From Hemileia vastatrix (Eukaryota; Basidiomycota; Pucciniomycetes; Pucciniales; Zaghouaniaceae): DNA of 64,000 nt. Under the pieces are notes generated by a model. The model saw only the letters and a program-made list of their open reading frames with translations. It was not told where the DNA came from and searched no databases. The DNA is taken from the NCBI GenBank assembly GCA_030280995.1, contig JASXTE010000017.1, positions 25,432,498 through 25,496,497 on the forward strand, in the 5' to 3' direction. Of this stretch, positions 45,807 through 57,010 are shown in pieces. A program made the position numbers and the translations under genes. Position 1 is the first letter of the stretch. Each line of letters starts with the position of its first letter.

Positions 45807-47412
45807 ATATTATTTATCAAAAATTGAAATAAATAAAAAAACATAATTCTATTTACCTTTAATTATTTAAATATGGATTTTTTTCAGAATGCATTGTGGT
45901 TACTTGTGAAGGTTATAAGATTTGAAGTTGGATTTATGAGTTTTTAGAAGGGCAAATATTGTAAAATTCTTTCATAAATATATATTTCATAGTTTCAAAT
46001 GTTGAAATCTACAAACTAATGGGATTTAAAATTATATTGAGATTTAAAATCTGTTTTCTACTTAAGTATAATAAAATAAAATGATGATATCCAAATTAAA
46101 ATTAAGTTTAAACTTTTGATATGTTCTATCTTCAATTTTATTGGGAGTGCATCAAAAATATAATAATATTTTTTTCCTACATCACTTTTTAAATAAAAGA
46201 TAGTTTTATCATTTTATGCATTAAAGTTTGTTTATATAAAATTAACATCTATGTCAACTGTTTATGACTATTAATCTATATAATAATTTTTTAGAAGAAA
46301 AAATAACATCAGTATATACTGACTTTGAAATTATTTAATTTAAAATAGTTTAAATGTTGATAATGAAGGGTTATTTCATTAATGAATATGAATTATAGAA
46401 GTCTCATTTTGTCAATTTTAATTCTTTTTGAGCTCAAATGTATCCACTGCAACTTATGTAAGAATAATAATTATATTTATTGAAATTTACATGTGAAATT
46501 ATGCCTATTATTCAAAATCAAACTTGCTCCAATGGTGTTTTTCAATCATTATTTCCATTCATATCAATAAAAAATATTTTAATTTGCTGATGTTTTAATT
46601 TTTGATATTCCCAAGGTTTATATTTCAGGTTTACTATTCAAAAAATTATTAAAAATATAATTTTTGAAATACATGATAAACTTGAAAGTGAGATGGCTTT
46701 AAGTTTTTGAAATTAAATGCTAAATTCAGGATGGATAGAATTTTTTCAATTTTCACAAGTGAACAATTTTTTGTTTCAATAAATCCAGAAAAAAAAATTT
46801 GTTGTAAGCATATTATATAAGATTTATTTTTATTTTACATACTATATTTTCAAGCTTTGTGTTTAATATTTCCAGTGAAAGTTAATGTTAATGTGAATTT
46901 TAAGTAAGCTTGAAGAAATTTAATCAATAGGAATATTGGATATTTATAATAATATTTTTCTCCAATCTTGAATCAACCTGGGCTAAAAAATATCTTGAAT
47001 AAAATTTTTGTGGGTCAATTTGGATTTAATTAGGATTAAGTGAGGATTAATAAAGGACAAATAAAAGGCTAACTTCATTACTAGTGACTTTTTTCTTTAA
47101 ATAGTGATAAAATATGTATCACTCTGGAATAAAGCTTCAATAAAGTTGACTTCATATAGAGATAATTTCTAGCAGCACAACACCATATTTAAAAAGGTGT
47201 AAAATACCTTAAATATTAGTCATAATATAGCAAGGCAAGGAATCTACAAAATTCACATTTGAAAGGAGGATTTATATTTTAAATTTGAAATTGAGAAATG
47301 TAATATTATTTTCCAATTTAAATATCTATTAGTCATTTTACCAAAGTTTTCAGTAATCAGATTGAATTTTGATGGTATTTTATTGTAGATTAGTCATGTT
47401 GAGGAGCCATTT

Positions 47413-48532
47413 TGTCAGCCAGGCTATTCCAGGAGTCCAGTAAATGATATGTAACTTATAAGACCTGAAAGAGGGGGTAAGAATTGTATTTAATGTATAT
47501 AAATTAATATTTTATTGCATAATAAAATTATATAAGTATTGTATTACTTACAAGTGTTATATTAATTTTATTGGTTATATAAATTTTTTATATACATTTA
47601 AATTTAACATAATATAAAATATTCTACATATAATGGCGCATTTTTTTATTTATTTAATAATTATAAATTTATATTTAATTAATTAAAAACATATATTATA
47701 ATTATAAGTGTAAAATTTACTTATAATATAATTAAATTAATTAATTATATTTATATATTAAATATCATTTGTTATAATAATTAAAAAATAAATAATGACG
47801 CTTCTTTTGACCTATAATTGTGTCAGGAAAAACTAATTAATACTGAATTGAAATAAATTACATATTTTTTGAATCAGAATATTTTTTGTTTCACTTAAAA
47901 ATCCTTAAATCAGACTGTACCATCTGTTTTGAATGATTTTTCTCATAGTTCCTATGTTCCAGGCTTGTTTAGTTATTCAATATTTTTACTTACTGATTTG
48001 GAAATTAATGGCGGGAAAATTGGATTCTTAATTGGGGTTTTTAATTATTTGTTTCATATTTTTCTCTACATTGTTATGTTTCACTTACTCTTTGATATAC
48101 TTGTTTTATTCTATTATAATTATTGTATTTACAAATATAGTGGCGCTTCAGAGGACCCATTGCCTATAAAAGGGCCTTGGATAATCCCCTGTAGCCTCAT
48201 CACTTATTATACACTCAACAAATTAAATACACTTTTTATATTACGTTTATATTCTTTTTATTAGTAAGAAAATTCTAATTAAAATTCTATATAACAAATT
48301 AAAGGTTGCTTTAAGTCTGATAGTGATAATAGTGTCTGCTGCGCATAGTCCTTACATCATCATAATATTATTAATTAATAATAACCTCATTTTCATCACC
48401 TCTCAAGAAAACCGTCGTTGATTCCTCTCAATAAATTAAATAATCTTTTTATATTTTATTTCTTTTATTTTCCTTCTTGTCCTCCTCCATTTCTCCACCT
48501 TTTCTTACCTACTTCTAGACGACTGACCGACA
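47413..48532 (+). repeat. Solo LTR F, C-related, with CATTT duplication
   Basis: It starts TGTCAGCCAGGCTA like the C LTR and ends GACCGACA. CATTT precedes it (47408-47412) and follows it (48533-48537), so boundaries are firm. TATAAAA at 48165-48171 lies in the same GCCTATAAAAGG context as in C. The rest is largely diverged. A 1120-bp solo LTR implies loss of the internal part by LTR-LTR recombination. Confidence 0.85.
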
Positions 48533-48913
48533 CATTTACTCAAAATAACTGGATTCAGTTCTGATATTCCATGTGGAATTCATCACAAATCTTTTTGAAA
48601 GTGAATAGTTGACATATTAGGGGGTGTCAGTTCTTTAAAATCTGCACTTAAATATGACCAAATCCGCACTTATCTAAGTGCAGATTTCCAAAACACACTA
48701 GCCCCAATACTGGTGAATTTCAAAAGTGAAAAAAGTTACTTATTTCACTCAAATCCGCACTTTCTCAACCAAAAGTGCTGATTTCACCATCAAGTCCCAT
48801 TTCACTGATTTGTCAGCATCATCACATTCATATGCAGCACTCCGCAGCATAACACTTCATAACTCAAAACATCGTACATCATTTACATCTTCATATAATA
48901 TCATATAAGAGTT

Positions 48914-49066
48914 ATGTCTTCCTCACTTTCAAATCGTGATAAATTACATAAAGCAATGACTTTCATGGCTCTTGAACTGCTCTTGGACTCTGATTCCAAT
49001 TTTGATTCTTATCTAGAAGAAGATTTTGTCTTTTTATTAAAAATGGCCACCGTTAGAGCTGTATGA
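48914..49066 (+). pseudogene. Transposase N-terminus remnant of the Harbinger-like element
   Basis: The ATG at 48914 opens MSSSLSNRDKLHKAMTFMAL, then a Leu/Asp/Glu-rich stretch (ELLLDSDSNFDSYLEEDFVF) and MATVRAV before TGA. The helical, acidic N-terminus and its place beside the left inverted repeat resemble the start of fungal PIF/Harbinger transposases as I know them; I cannot check by search. A frame shift then continues with YEDEQVDSPTTISNTFIPQS. No DDE motif follows, so it is a truncated relic. At 51 codons the identification is tentative. Confidence 0.45.
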
Positions 49067-49574
49067 AGATGAACAAGTTGATTCACCTACAACTATATCC
49101 AACACTTTTATTCCTCAATCAACTAGTATAAGGGCAAAAATTCTTCCAATAACACTGCAACATTTTTCAATGCAATTTTATTTTTTTTCATTCTCTTCAA
49201 ATGATCAATTTGCATGTGTTATTCACTGAGAATGGTAAATTTTTTTGCATATTTTTTTGATTTTTGAATTTGCTGTTAAACTCTTATTTTTTTATCTCTC
49301 TGTGTTTTCTTTCATCAACTCAACATGAAATCACATATTTTCAGCAAACGCATATTTTTTCAGTCACTCTCTTTTTTTTCTTCACTCATATCAGTTTTCT
49401 CCTCTCTTCCTACATCACTCAAATAATTTCACTTATATTTCTTTTTTCTCAACTCATCTCTCCAGGTAAGTCATTTTATCTTTTTTACTTAATTTTTTGC
49501 TAATTTTTTTTTTTTGGTTTTTTGGGGGTTTTTTTTTTTTTTTGTAAGTGGTTTTTTTTAAATTTATAGGTAAA
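49067..49574. other. Decayed interior of the Harbinger-like element, left part
   Basis: T-rich sequence with short coding-like stretches but no continuous frame. Poly-T runs occur near 49505-49560. Confidence 0.45.
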
Positions 49575-49985
49575 ATTAACCTTTTTTTTCTCTCTCTCTC
49601 TCTCCCTCTTTTCTCTCATTTATCCTATTCTTTATCCCCCCTTGGACTGGGCCTTTTCCCACCTTTACCCTCTCCTTGGAATTGATACATCCCCCTTTTC
49701 CCCCCTTTGGCTACCTTATTCCCCCCTCCTTGGCTCACTCTAACCTCCCTTTTCTCCCTCTTTAGTCTCATCTCTCCCTCTTTCCCCCTTGTTGGTCTCC
49801 TCATTTCCTCCCCTCTTTCGTTCCTCTCCAACCTCCCTCAAAATCCCCTCTAAACCCTCCTTCAATCTGCCCTAAACCCCCCTTCAATCCGCCTCTAACC
49901 CCCCCCTCCTATCTCCCCTCCTATCTCCTTTCCTATTGCCCTCCTATTTCCCTCAAAACCCCTACACCCCCCCTCTTCCTACTTA
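49575..49985. repeat. 410-bp polypyrimidine tract
   Basis: Almost entirely C and T on the plus strand, with CT microsatellite at 49588-49612 and many CCCCC runs (CCCTAAACCCC-type phrases near 49860-49900). It is far more GC-rich than its surroundings. A G-rich counterpart of related composition lies at 51882-51995, so the two tracts bracket the captured kinase segment in inverted orientation. Confidence 0.75.
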
Positions 49986-50094
49986 GTACGAGCCTTTACA
50001 ATGATTCCAAGTACACACCAGAGCCAAAGTTCTTGAAAGTTGATCCTACTCCTGGCTCTACTATGCATTAAGCCCCCTCTTTGCTTTCATGAAC

Positions 50095-51725
50095 TGCTCC
50101 AACTAATTCCACCAAAGAGGTAACAGATAATGCACCTTCGTCATGTATTTGGGAATCTGAGTGGCCTCAAACTGATTATTCAGACGTGTCCAATGGTGCT
50201 GCTACCATTAATTACTCCCATCTTTCTCAGACTCCCACTCATGAATCACCCATGTCAACATCTCCTCCACCCTGCGTCTTGTCTCTCTCCCAATTACCTC
50301 ACAATCAAGATAGGCCGGCACCTTTTTCCGGTGATCCTACAACTCTCCCACTTCCTTCCCCTTATGATCCTTGTTCACTTGAAAGTATTACTGTGAATAT
50401 TGCCAATTTAGGTAATGCCAGTTGGATTGACAGGAACTTCACGGATGATATTCAAACCGGGAAGTATCAAAGCCCTGAAGCTATCTTGGGTACTCCCTGG
50501 AGTACCCCCATTGATATTTGGAGTGCTAGTTGCATGGTGAGTAGTGAGAGACTTACCCTCTGTTATTTTTTGTTCCTCATCGCAATTGTCTGATCAATGA
50601 ATTTTACACATTTGTGGTGGACTGACTTGCCAAAAAAATTAATGGGTGTCATTTTTTTGAGCTTTTGACTGGAGATTATCTCTTCAACTCTGATGCTGTT
50701 GCCAAAAAGTACACAAAAGATGACAATCACATAGCTCAGATTGTCAAACTTGTTGGCCCAATGCCCAAGTATGTAGCTTTGTCGGGAAAATATAGCTTGG
50801 AAATCTCTAACCATAAAGGTAAGCTTTTGACGCATATATAAATATATAGGTTTGATATGTGAGATTAAATTTCAATCAACTTTTACAGGTGAACTTCGAC
50901 ATATACACGAACTGAAGGAATGGCCACTTTTCTCAGTTTTGGCAGATAAATACTGTCTTGAATTAGATGCTGCCAAGGAGCTCACATCATTCCTGGAACC
51001 CATGCTTCATGTTGTTGTGAATAAATGAGCCTCTGCTAAAGAGATGATCAAGCATCAATGGATTGATGGTGTGGTAGTGATGGGTGAGCTGGAAACAAAG
51101 AACACACTTGTAGAAGATCTCAACAGCAAACAGACTTGCATAGAGGTTGGTAAAAGCTCAAGTATATGTATCAATGAATAAAACAAGAAAAAAGGCCTCA
51201 ATAAAACAAGTGGTGAAAGTCATAAAGACAAAACCCCTCAATCAATTGAAAAAACCTCCTCTTTCTCATCCTCATCCTCATCCTCATCCTCATCAACTTC
51301 AACATCAACATCAACATCATCATCATCATAATCATCTCCCACATCAGCAATTCAACGATTTGGTTGAGTCTCCAGCTTTACTCCTCATCCCCCAAACCTC
51401 CTCCTCATCAAAATCAACAACATAATCATCATCATATATCATCCCCCAATTCTGATTTCTTTCCTGCGCCTCCTCCTCAATTGTTACCGCCTTATCTGCC
51501 TGATGGATCAGAAACTCCCCCAGTGGTGGCATAAAAAAAGAAACCAGGTGTTCAGACATCTCTTTCAAAATTTTCACCTAAGAAAGAATGTCTCTCCTAT
51601 AACGAGCCTATCAATTCCTCACATTCATAATCTCATTCTATGCCATCTTTACCTCTGCCTGAAACTAGCACTAGCACTAATGCTAGTGGCAGTGGCAATA
51701 ATCTTCATAAACCCAAAAGTTAAAA
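50095..51725 (+). pseudogene. Captured SRPK-type protein kinase gene fragment
   Basis: Exon 1 (from about 50095 to 50535) encodes a Ser/Pro-rich spacer and then kinase sequence: ITVNIANLGNASWIDRNF (the DLG variant of DFG, here N-L-G), DDIQTGKYQSPEAILG (P+1 loop) and PIDIWSASCM. An intron starts GTGAGT at 50536. Exon 2 (about 50660-50819) encodes FELLTGDYLF, KKYTKDDNHIAQI and ALSGKYS. Intron 2 is 50820-50889 (GTAAGC...ACAG). Exon 3 from 50890 encodes ELRHIHELKEW, ELTSFLEPML, a TGA at 51025-51027 where Arg is usual, and KEMIKHQWIDGVVVM. Low-complexity Ser/Thr and Pro-rich sequence runs on to 51725. SRPKs phosphorylate SR splicing factors. The N-lobe is missing, so no active kinase is possible. 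Retained introns show capture from genomic DNA. Confidence 0.87.
51258..51335 (+). repeat. TCATCC/CATCAA microsatellite in the kinase C-terminus
   Basis: Hexamer and trinucleotide repeats that encode poly-Ser and Ser-Thr in the kinase frame. Confidence 0.75.
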
Positions 51726-51881
51726 ATTGTACACTTTTTCAAATTGTAAGCTTAATCTTTGTTATACAGAATGATATGCTTATGTTAGTTACATTATTTG
51801 TTTGATATATGTAGTGCTGCTTCTTGAAAATCAGCTCTGGCTGCATAGGTGCTGATAATCATTCAACCAACAACAGTTATA

Positions 51882-51995
51882 TTGGGGGGAATCTGAGGGG
51901 GGATTTGGGGAGGTTGGAGGGGGTTTGTACAAGGGTTTTGGGGATGTGGGACAGGGGACGGGGGTTTGGAGGTGGAATTGAGGGGAATGGGGTAG
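51882..51995. repeat. G-rich tract, inverted partner of the polypyrimidine tract
   Basis: Many GGGG runs on the plus strand. Its complement has the same style as 49575-49985 (CCCTCAA, CCCCTC, AACCC). It may mark an inner inverted repeat around the captured segment. Confidence 0.6.
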
Positions 51996-52210
51996 GGATA
52001 AAAAAAAATTCACAGCTTTTTTTTACATTTTTTTTGTTTTTTTTTCAGAAATTTAAAAAAAAAAATTGTCAAGTTCAAGTGAAATAAAAAAATTCATATT
52101 CGTCTTTTGAGGAATTTTTTTTAATTTAATTTAAGTGAGTTTTTTTTTAAATATATAATTTTAGGTATTTGAAAAGTAACAAATTTTGATGTAAAAAAAC
52201 ACATGTCTTT

Positions 52211-52510
52211 AACTTCAGATTCACCGCAAAAATTAAAGGACATGGATTATATTTCCCGGATCATAGATGTATAATTGATTTTGGATTAGGAAATGGAATC
52301 ATTGAAACAGTTTGGAATTATTCTGATGATAATCATCAAACAACAAAGGCTCCTCCAGTTTTGGAATCTTGTCAAGACTTCACACATTTTGGTTGCTCTT
52401 TCCATATCAGTAAAAAGTTAATCCAACGAATAAACAAGTTAAAAAAAGAAGAAAAATGTAATAAATTCAAAAATTCATTAGGTAGATCTAAAAAGTATGG
52501 GGATTCGTAG
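52211..52510 (+). pseudogene. Unidentified 100-codon open stretch inside the transposon
   Basis: An open frame without ATG, with balanced amino-acid use: KIKGHGLYFPDHRCIIDFGL, then ETVWNYSDDNHQTTKAPP, ESCQDFTHFGCSFHI and a Lys-rich end before TAG. It looks like an internal exon or a decayed coding fragment. I do not recognise the family. It lies between the kinase relic and the Myb/SANT-like gene, so it is either a second captured fragment or part of the transposase region. Confidence 0.4.
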
Positions 52511-52799
52511 AGTCACCAAATATTTAATATTCTTCCATAAATTTTTAATAAATAAATATGATATTTCAATTTATGAAATTAAAGTAATGGGTCAAAAAAC
52601 ATGTGTTGTATAAAAGGTAATCATGATAACATTAATTTGTTTCATGGGGTTCCTCTAGCCTATACCTGTGGAAAGTCCCAAGCCTAGTTTCTAGACTTGA
52701 TCTGCATTTTGGCATGAAGAATTGTCATTACTTTAAAAGTAGTAAATTTGACATATCTTATTTATATATAAATTAATTTATGTAATTATATTAAATTTT

Positions 52800-53060
52800 G
52801 ATGACTTTCACCCTTTACTTCAATAAATTGCAGGGGAGGGTATTGCCAATTTTTAAAATATGACATGTGAAATTGATGACTTAGAAAAATTTGGTGGTAC
52901 TCACCCCTTGTTTCAATAAAATGCAGGGGAGGCTATTGCCAATTTTTTAAATCTGACATGTGAAATTGATGACTTAGAAAAATTTGGTGGTACCCACCCC
53001 TTGTTTCAATAAAATTCAAGGGGAGGTATTGCCAAATTTTCAATAGAGATATTGAATTTT
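52800..53060 (+). repeat. Three tandem units of about 94 bp
   Basis: Units start GATGACTT at 52800 (74 bp, shortened), 52874 and 52968. Each contains CACCCCTTGTTTCAATAAA and a short G-rich, TATTGCCAA phrase. The unit holds no ORF and lies between the unidentified stretch and the Myb/SANT-like gene. Confidence 0.75.
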
Positions 53061-53124
53061 ATTGACTTAGAAGTATTTAGATAAGTAAACTTATTGACTT
53101 GAAAGTAAAGATAGAGAATTTTTA

Positions 53125-54424
53125 TTATAATTGGCCATTTTTTACACATTCCATAATGAAATCTTTTTTTTGAAAACTCTCTTGTTTTTCCAATTCATAA
53201 GTAGCCATTTCTCTTTGAAATTGACGGTCTTCTCTTTGAAATTGACGGTAATTTACTCTTTCCATCTGCTCTGCCTCAAATTTTTTTTCTTCCAAATCTA
53301 AGGCTTGCTGATCTTTCCTTAGCGTATGATCAAACTTCATCTTCTCAAAGTCAAGGGCATTTTTCGCAATAGTTGATTTTGATGAGAAAATTAAATTGAA
53401 ATAAATAAATAAATGAGTTAATGATTAAGATATATAGTAAACAAATCTTACTTATATCTTTTTTTTCAAAATAATCCTCAAGGGAGCCAAATGAGCTTGT
53501 TGAAGTATTACCACGTTTTAATAGATGGTTCAAGTTCATTGAAGTTGATGCTTGACGCTTTAGTTTGGAGCTTGAGAAAGAGGTTTCAGGAAGTTCATAT
53601 AAAGCAGCTTCTAAAGTGGGATTCACATTTCCAGAATCGAGATTATTTAATGGAGATTGAGTTTGAGTAGGAGGAGACTAGAATGAAAGAGAAATTCAGA
53701 GAAGAATTGAAGAAAAAACAAAAAGTAAACATACATTTAAATTTTGGGCCTCTGAGGATTCAGATCTGCTGAAATATAATTGTTCTGCTTGATAGTTGGG
53801 ATCATCTTCAGCTGAACTATGGTTAGAAGGTGGAGGGGATTGATCCTGTTCATGTACAGGTATTTCAGGAGGATTAATTGATGGTTGAGATCCAGAGGGT
53901 ATATCCTTAGTAGTATCGTGTAGAAACCAAGGGTTTACATCAACTTGGGAGCCAAAAAGCTTATCCATTTCCTCATAGAAAGGACACATTACATTGAGCT
54001 TTTCAGAAACATTAGTAATTCCAATCTCCAAATCATCATCGTCAATACCAAAGCCAGTTTTATTTGCAGCATGATGAGCCTTTTTATATTTTGATTGGTA
54101 ACTCTTAAATATCTCCTTAATTTGTTTAGGATTGATATTTATTCTCCCCCTTATTTTCTTCCTTACTTCATTGGCCATCAAGAAGTAGCCATTAACCTTT
54201 GAAGAAGGTGGATGTCCAATACGAGTGGAATTTTCACATCCAAAACATGCTTCAAATTTTTTTTTTATTTTAAGGAACTTGATTATGATGAGATAATCAT
54301 CCTTTTTAAGCTGACCTGAACCTGACTTTGATTTTTCAGGTGTAGGGCTTTCTTTACGAGGAGACTTTTGTGACGAAGCATATTTTTGAGTTACCTTTTG
54401 AGATTTGGAATGTCTGGGAGGCAT
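53125..54424 (-). CDS. Myb/SANT-like accessory protein of the Harbinger-like element
   Basis: The ATG at 54424 gives MPPRHSKSQKVTQKYASSQK; I chose it over the upstream in-frame ATG because the basic N-terminus fits better. Exon 1 encodes a Myb/SANT-like domain (LKKDDYLIIIKFLKIKKKFE through QIKEIFKSYQSKYKKAHHAA, then CPFYEEMDKLFG), then an acidic Ser/Pro linker. An intron starts GTATGT near 53732 and ends CTAG near 53678. Exon 2 (about 53677-53460) has a basic patch (KLKRQASTSMNLNHLLKRG). After a probable second intron, 53400-53125 encodes a charged coiled coil (KKFEAEQMERVNYRQFQRED). I see no clear acceptor for intron 2, so it may be damaged. In PIF/Harbinger elements the Myb-like partner binds the termini and recruits the transposase. 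Confidence 0.7.
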
Positions 54425-54796
54425 TATGAAACTGGCACATAACAAGAAAAAAGATTAAGACGTAGAAGAAATAAGTAAAAAAGAATGTAAACATGCCTGG
54501 TAAAATGTTGAAAATGTCAGGAAGGGGTGTGTGCCAAGGATTGATGGGTAGGTAGCAAGGAAGGTCAGTGTGTCACATGTGACAGGAATGGTGTAAGAAA
54601 GGAAGGGATTTTTTGTGGCCAACATGTGGTTGTGAAAAAAACGGGAAAAAAGTGCTGATTTGAGGTCATAACTGACACCCATTTTTGAAATAAGTGACTT
54701 TTTTGCAAAATTTAAGTGCTGATTTGTAAATTCTGATTTTGTTTGAAATCTGCACTTAAGTTAAGTGCGGATTTGCCAGAACTGACACCCCCTATT

Positions 54797-55041
54797 GGAT
54801 ATGCAAAAGCTTATATTAGATCAAAGTGAGCTCAAAGGGAGTTCAACTCATGATCAAATTAGGATTTTGCAAGATCAAACAGTGATCAATGTAGGTTCAT
54901 TATGATCTCAATTTGTGACAAATCTCTGACTAAATGTAAGGCCAAACAATTTCCTCCATGGTTATGATGTGTGCATAATTCAGGCATAGATTTGTGGCTC
55001 AACAGAGTTTAAGCAAGCCCCCCCAATTTTTCTGTGGTGAT
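54797..55041 (+). repeat. Degenerate right end of a CACTA-like element
   Basis: The stretch ends AAGCAAGCCCCCCCAATTTTTCTGTGGTGA, which resembles the right terminus of the MITEs (AAGTCCGCCCCCCATATTGTGTGGTG) with changes. Upstream TGAGCTCAAAGG-type repeats fit the subterminal zone. The left part may lie beyond the Harbinger-like insertion. Weak evidence. Confidence 0.4.
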
Positions 55042-56500
55042 TGATACTCAATATACTTTAAAAAAAGTAAAAAATATATTTAAAAGGATTTATATAGTAT
55101 TTTTTTCTAGAAAGTATCAAATTTATTGACTCATTAAATGTATAAGATAATTTATTTTTACCTATAGGTTTTAGTATCTGATTCCAAATAAAGAATTGAA
55201 AAACAAATAACCTATATTTCTAACATGAGGAGAAGGTGCAATTTTTGGGCTGTAAAGTTATCTTGTAAATCTCTTTATCTCACCAATCAAGAGTATGATT
55301 TTTTACAATTTTAATTAAGAAAATTTGAATAAAAAAGCTGAATTATTTTTACATATATTTTAAGGTATATTAATAAATTTATGCTAATCAGAACTTAATT
55401 TTTAAAATGGTAGAAATTTATATTGTCATGGTTCAAGTTATCTATTTTATCTTTCTTACAAAAAAAATTCATATAGATTTCTTTCTACAAATAGAATTAT
55501 GGAATGATGAATAATATCATTTCTACCTCTTTGGTAGAGTTTTTTAATCTTATAAAATCCTGAAATTTGATCTCGTGCACCTCTTCTTACATGTAAATGC
55601 TGTAAAATTTGTGAGGCAAATCTCCAGATGAACAGTATTTTTATCTCAAATATCAGAATTAAATTACACTATACTTTTCAGCTTAAATGTTTATGAAATC
55701 TTCCTCTAATTACTTAAAAAATATTTTCATAACTTTAGGCACATTTTATTACTATTTTCTATGAAAGAAATTTACTGAGTGGTATTTTTTTTGAGTTCTC
55801 TAGATCACTTCACCAACTAAAAGTATGCCAAAAAAAATATTTATGAAATCAATAAAAAAGATATTCTAAAATCTAGATAGATATTTCATTTACCCATGAT
55901 ATATTATATATATTTTCTTAGTAGCTGAGAAATTGGTATAATTTTAAAAAGAGAAAAATATTTTGGGGATTTTTTTTCCTTTCCTTGCATTTTCTATGCC
56001 CCCAATGCATTAAAGTCTAAAGCCTAAAGATATATGCTAATTCTAAGATAAATAATCAACTATTTTTCATTTAAAAGTAATTAGTGTAAATAAGTTGTGA
56101 AAGTTCTTCATTTAGTCAAAATGTTTCAAAAATAATTTCCATTTTTTAAATTTTGGATTTCCTTGTTTTTAATTGTAATCTATAATAAATAATTTAAGTT
56201 TTCTGTTGATATTATTTTTTTAAAGAAAATTAAATAGATTGAAAGATACCATTTCTAAATCTTGACATTCAAAAAATACATCAAGGAGAAATTAAGTTTA
56301 TATTGTGTTAATAATAAAATTACAGTTTTTTGATTCTCGAAAAACAGTTGTAGGTAATAGAAAAATTCACTGATTTTATATATGTAATCTGAAAGCTTTT
56401 AATAACATTATTGTATTTAAGAATTGTGATATTATTGATAGATTTTCATTGATAAACTTAAATTAATAAAGTATTATTTAAATAAGTTGAATAAAAAAAT
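55042..56500. other. AT-rich DNA without recognised features
   Basis: About 1.5 kb, no frame or motif assigned. Confidence 0.5.
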
Positions 56501-56712
56501 ACTTTGAATTGAGTAGACTCATGGAATGATTTTTTCTAGCTTCTATTCAGTTATCCTCACACTTTAACTATGTTTTCAATGTAGATCCATTATTGTTTGT
56601 GTGATACTTCAAGTAAAAGTTCAGTATTACCTCAATCTGAGTTCCATTTGATTTCCATCTGAATTCAAGTTGAGTACTTTCTAGAAAGTCTCCCCCAAAT
56701 ATTGTGAGGTGA
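56501..56712 (-). repeat. Terminal part of a CACTA-like element, inverted
   Basis: On the minus strand from 56712 it reads CACCTCACAATATTTGGGGG, then GACTTTCTAGAAAGT (palindrome) and subterminal GAATTCAGATGGAAATCA repeats. This aligns with the left end of the MITEs for about 130 bp, with about 75 percent identity by eye. The other end is not found. It shows an older, longer or truncated family member. Confidence 0.65.
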
Positions 56713-56747
56713 GTTGGGTAGAAAAACACTCTTCTGATGATGAAGTT

Positions 56748-57010
56748 TCAGTTATTGAAACCTTTCAGGATTATGGAACTGATTCCTGTTACATACTGAA
56801 GGGGGCCAGGATTATCTTTGAAAATAAGAGGGATACAGTGAGGTAAGTTGTTAAATTCCAAAAAAACAGACCAATCCTCACTCATGTGATCTGTTGCATG
56901 AGGGTCAAAAAGAGCTTTTGGTGCTTGAAAATTCAAAGCAGGAGTGGAAGGAGAGTTAAACAGAGGACGGCCACATGTTTTATGAAAGTGTGAAGGTCCA
57001 TATGAGTACT
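56748..57010 (-). pseudogene. Ty1/Copia-like gag-protease fragment
   Basis: The minus-strand frame reads YGPSHFHKTCGRPLF, then ALFDPHATDHMSEDWSVFLEF. The phrase ATDHM with an upstream Asp resembles the Copia protease motif DSGATDHM, here D-P-H-A-T, so the catalytic Ser-Gly is lost. The next residues (LQYVTGISSIILKG) fit the protease body. The frame ends at 56748. No other Copia domain is adjacent. Confidence 0.6.

Larger units (their letters stand above)
43052..47412. other. Gene-free AT-rich DNA
   Basis: Over 4 kb with no frame, repeat or motif that I can assign. It contains two AT microsatellites (separate entries). Composition suggests a decayed intergenic region. Confidence 0.6.
48619..54793. 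mobile_element. PIF/Harbinger-like DNA transposon carrying captured DNA
   Basis: The terminal inverted repeats are AGGGGGTGTCAG (48619-48630) and its complement (54782-54793), flanked by ATT on both sides (48616-48618, 54794-54796). An alternative reading is GGGGGTGTCAG ends with a TA duplication. Subterminal zones at both ends repeat palindromic units around GCACTTA...TAAGTGC (48650-48790 and 54650-54775). The left end encodes a transposase-like N-terminus on the plus strand and the right end a Myb/SANT-like protein on the minus strand, the two-gene plan of PIF/Harbinger. The DDE catalytic part is not found; its place holds a kinase gene fragment and other sequence. At 6.2 kb it is a non-autonomous derivative. 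Confidence 0.78.

Noticed and set aside
49625..49831. Basic 68-residue minus-strand frame
   Set aside because: It is the complement of the polypyrimidine tract; Lys, Arg, Glu and Gly arise from purine runs only.
51147..51425. His/Pro-rich frame at the kinase C-terminus
   Set aside because: Other frame of the TCATCC/CATCAA microsatellite; the kinase frame reads Ser/Thr there.
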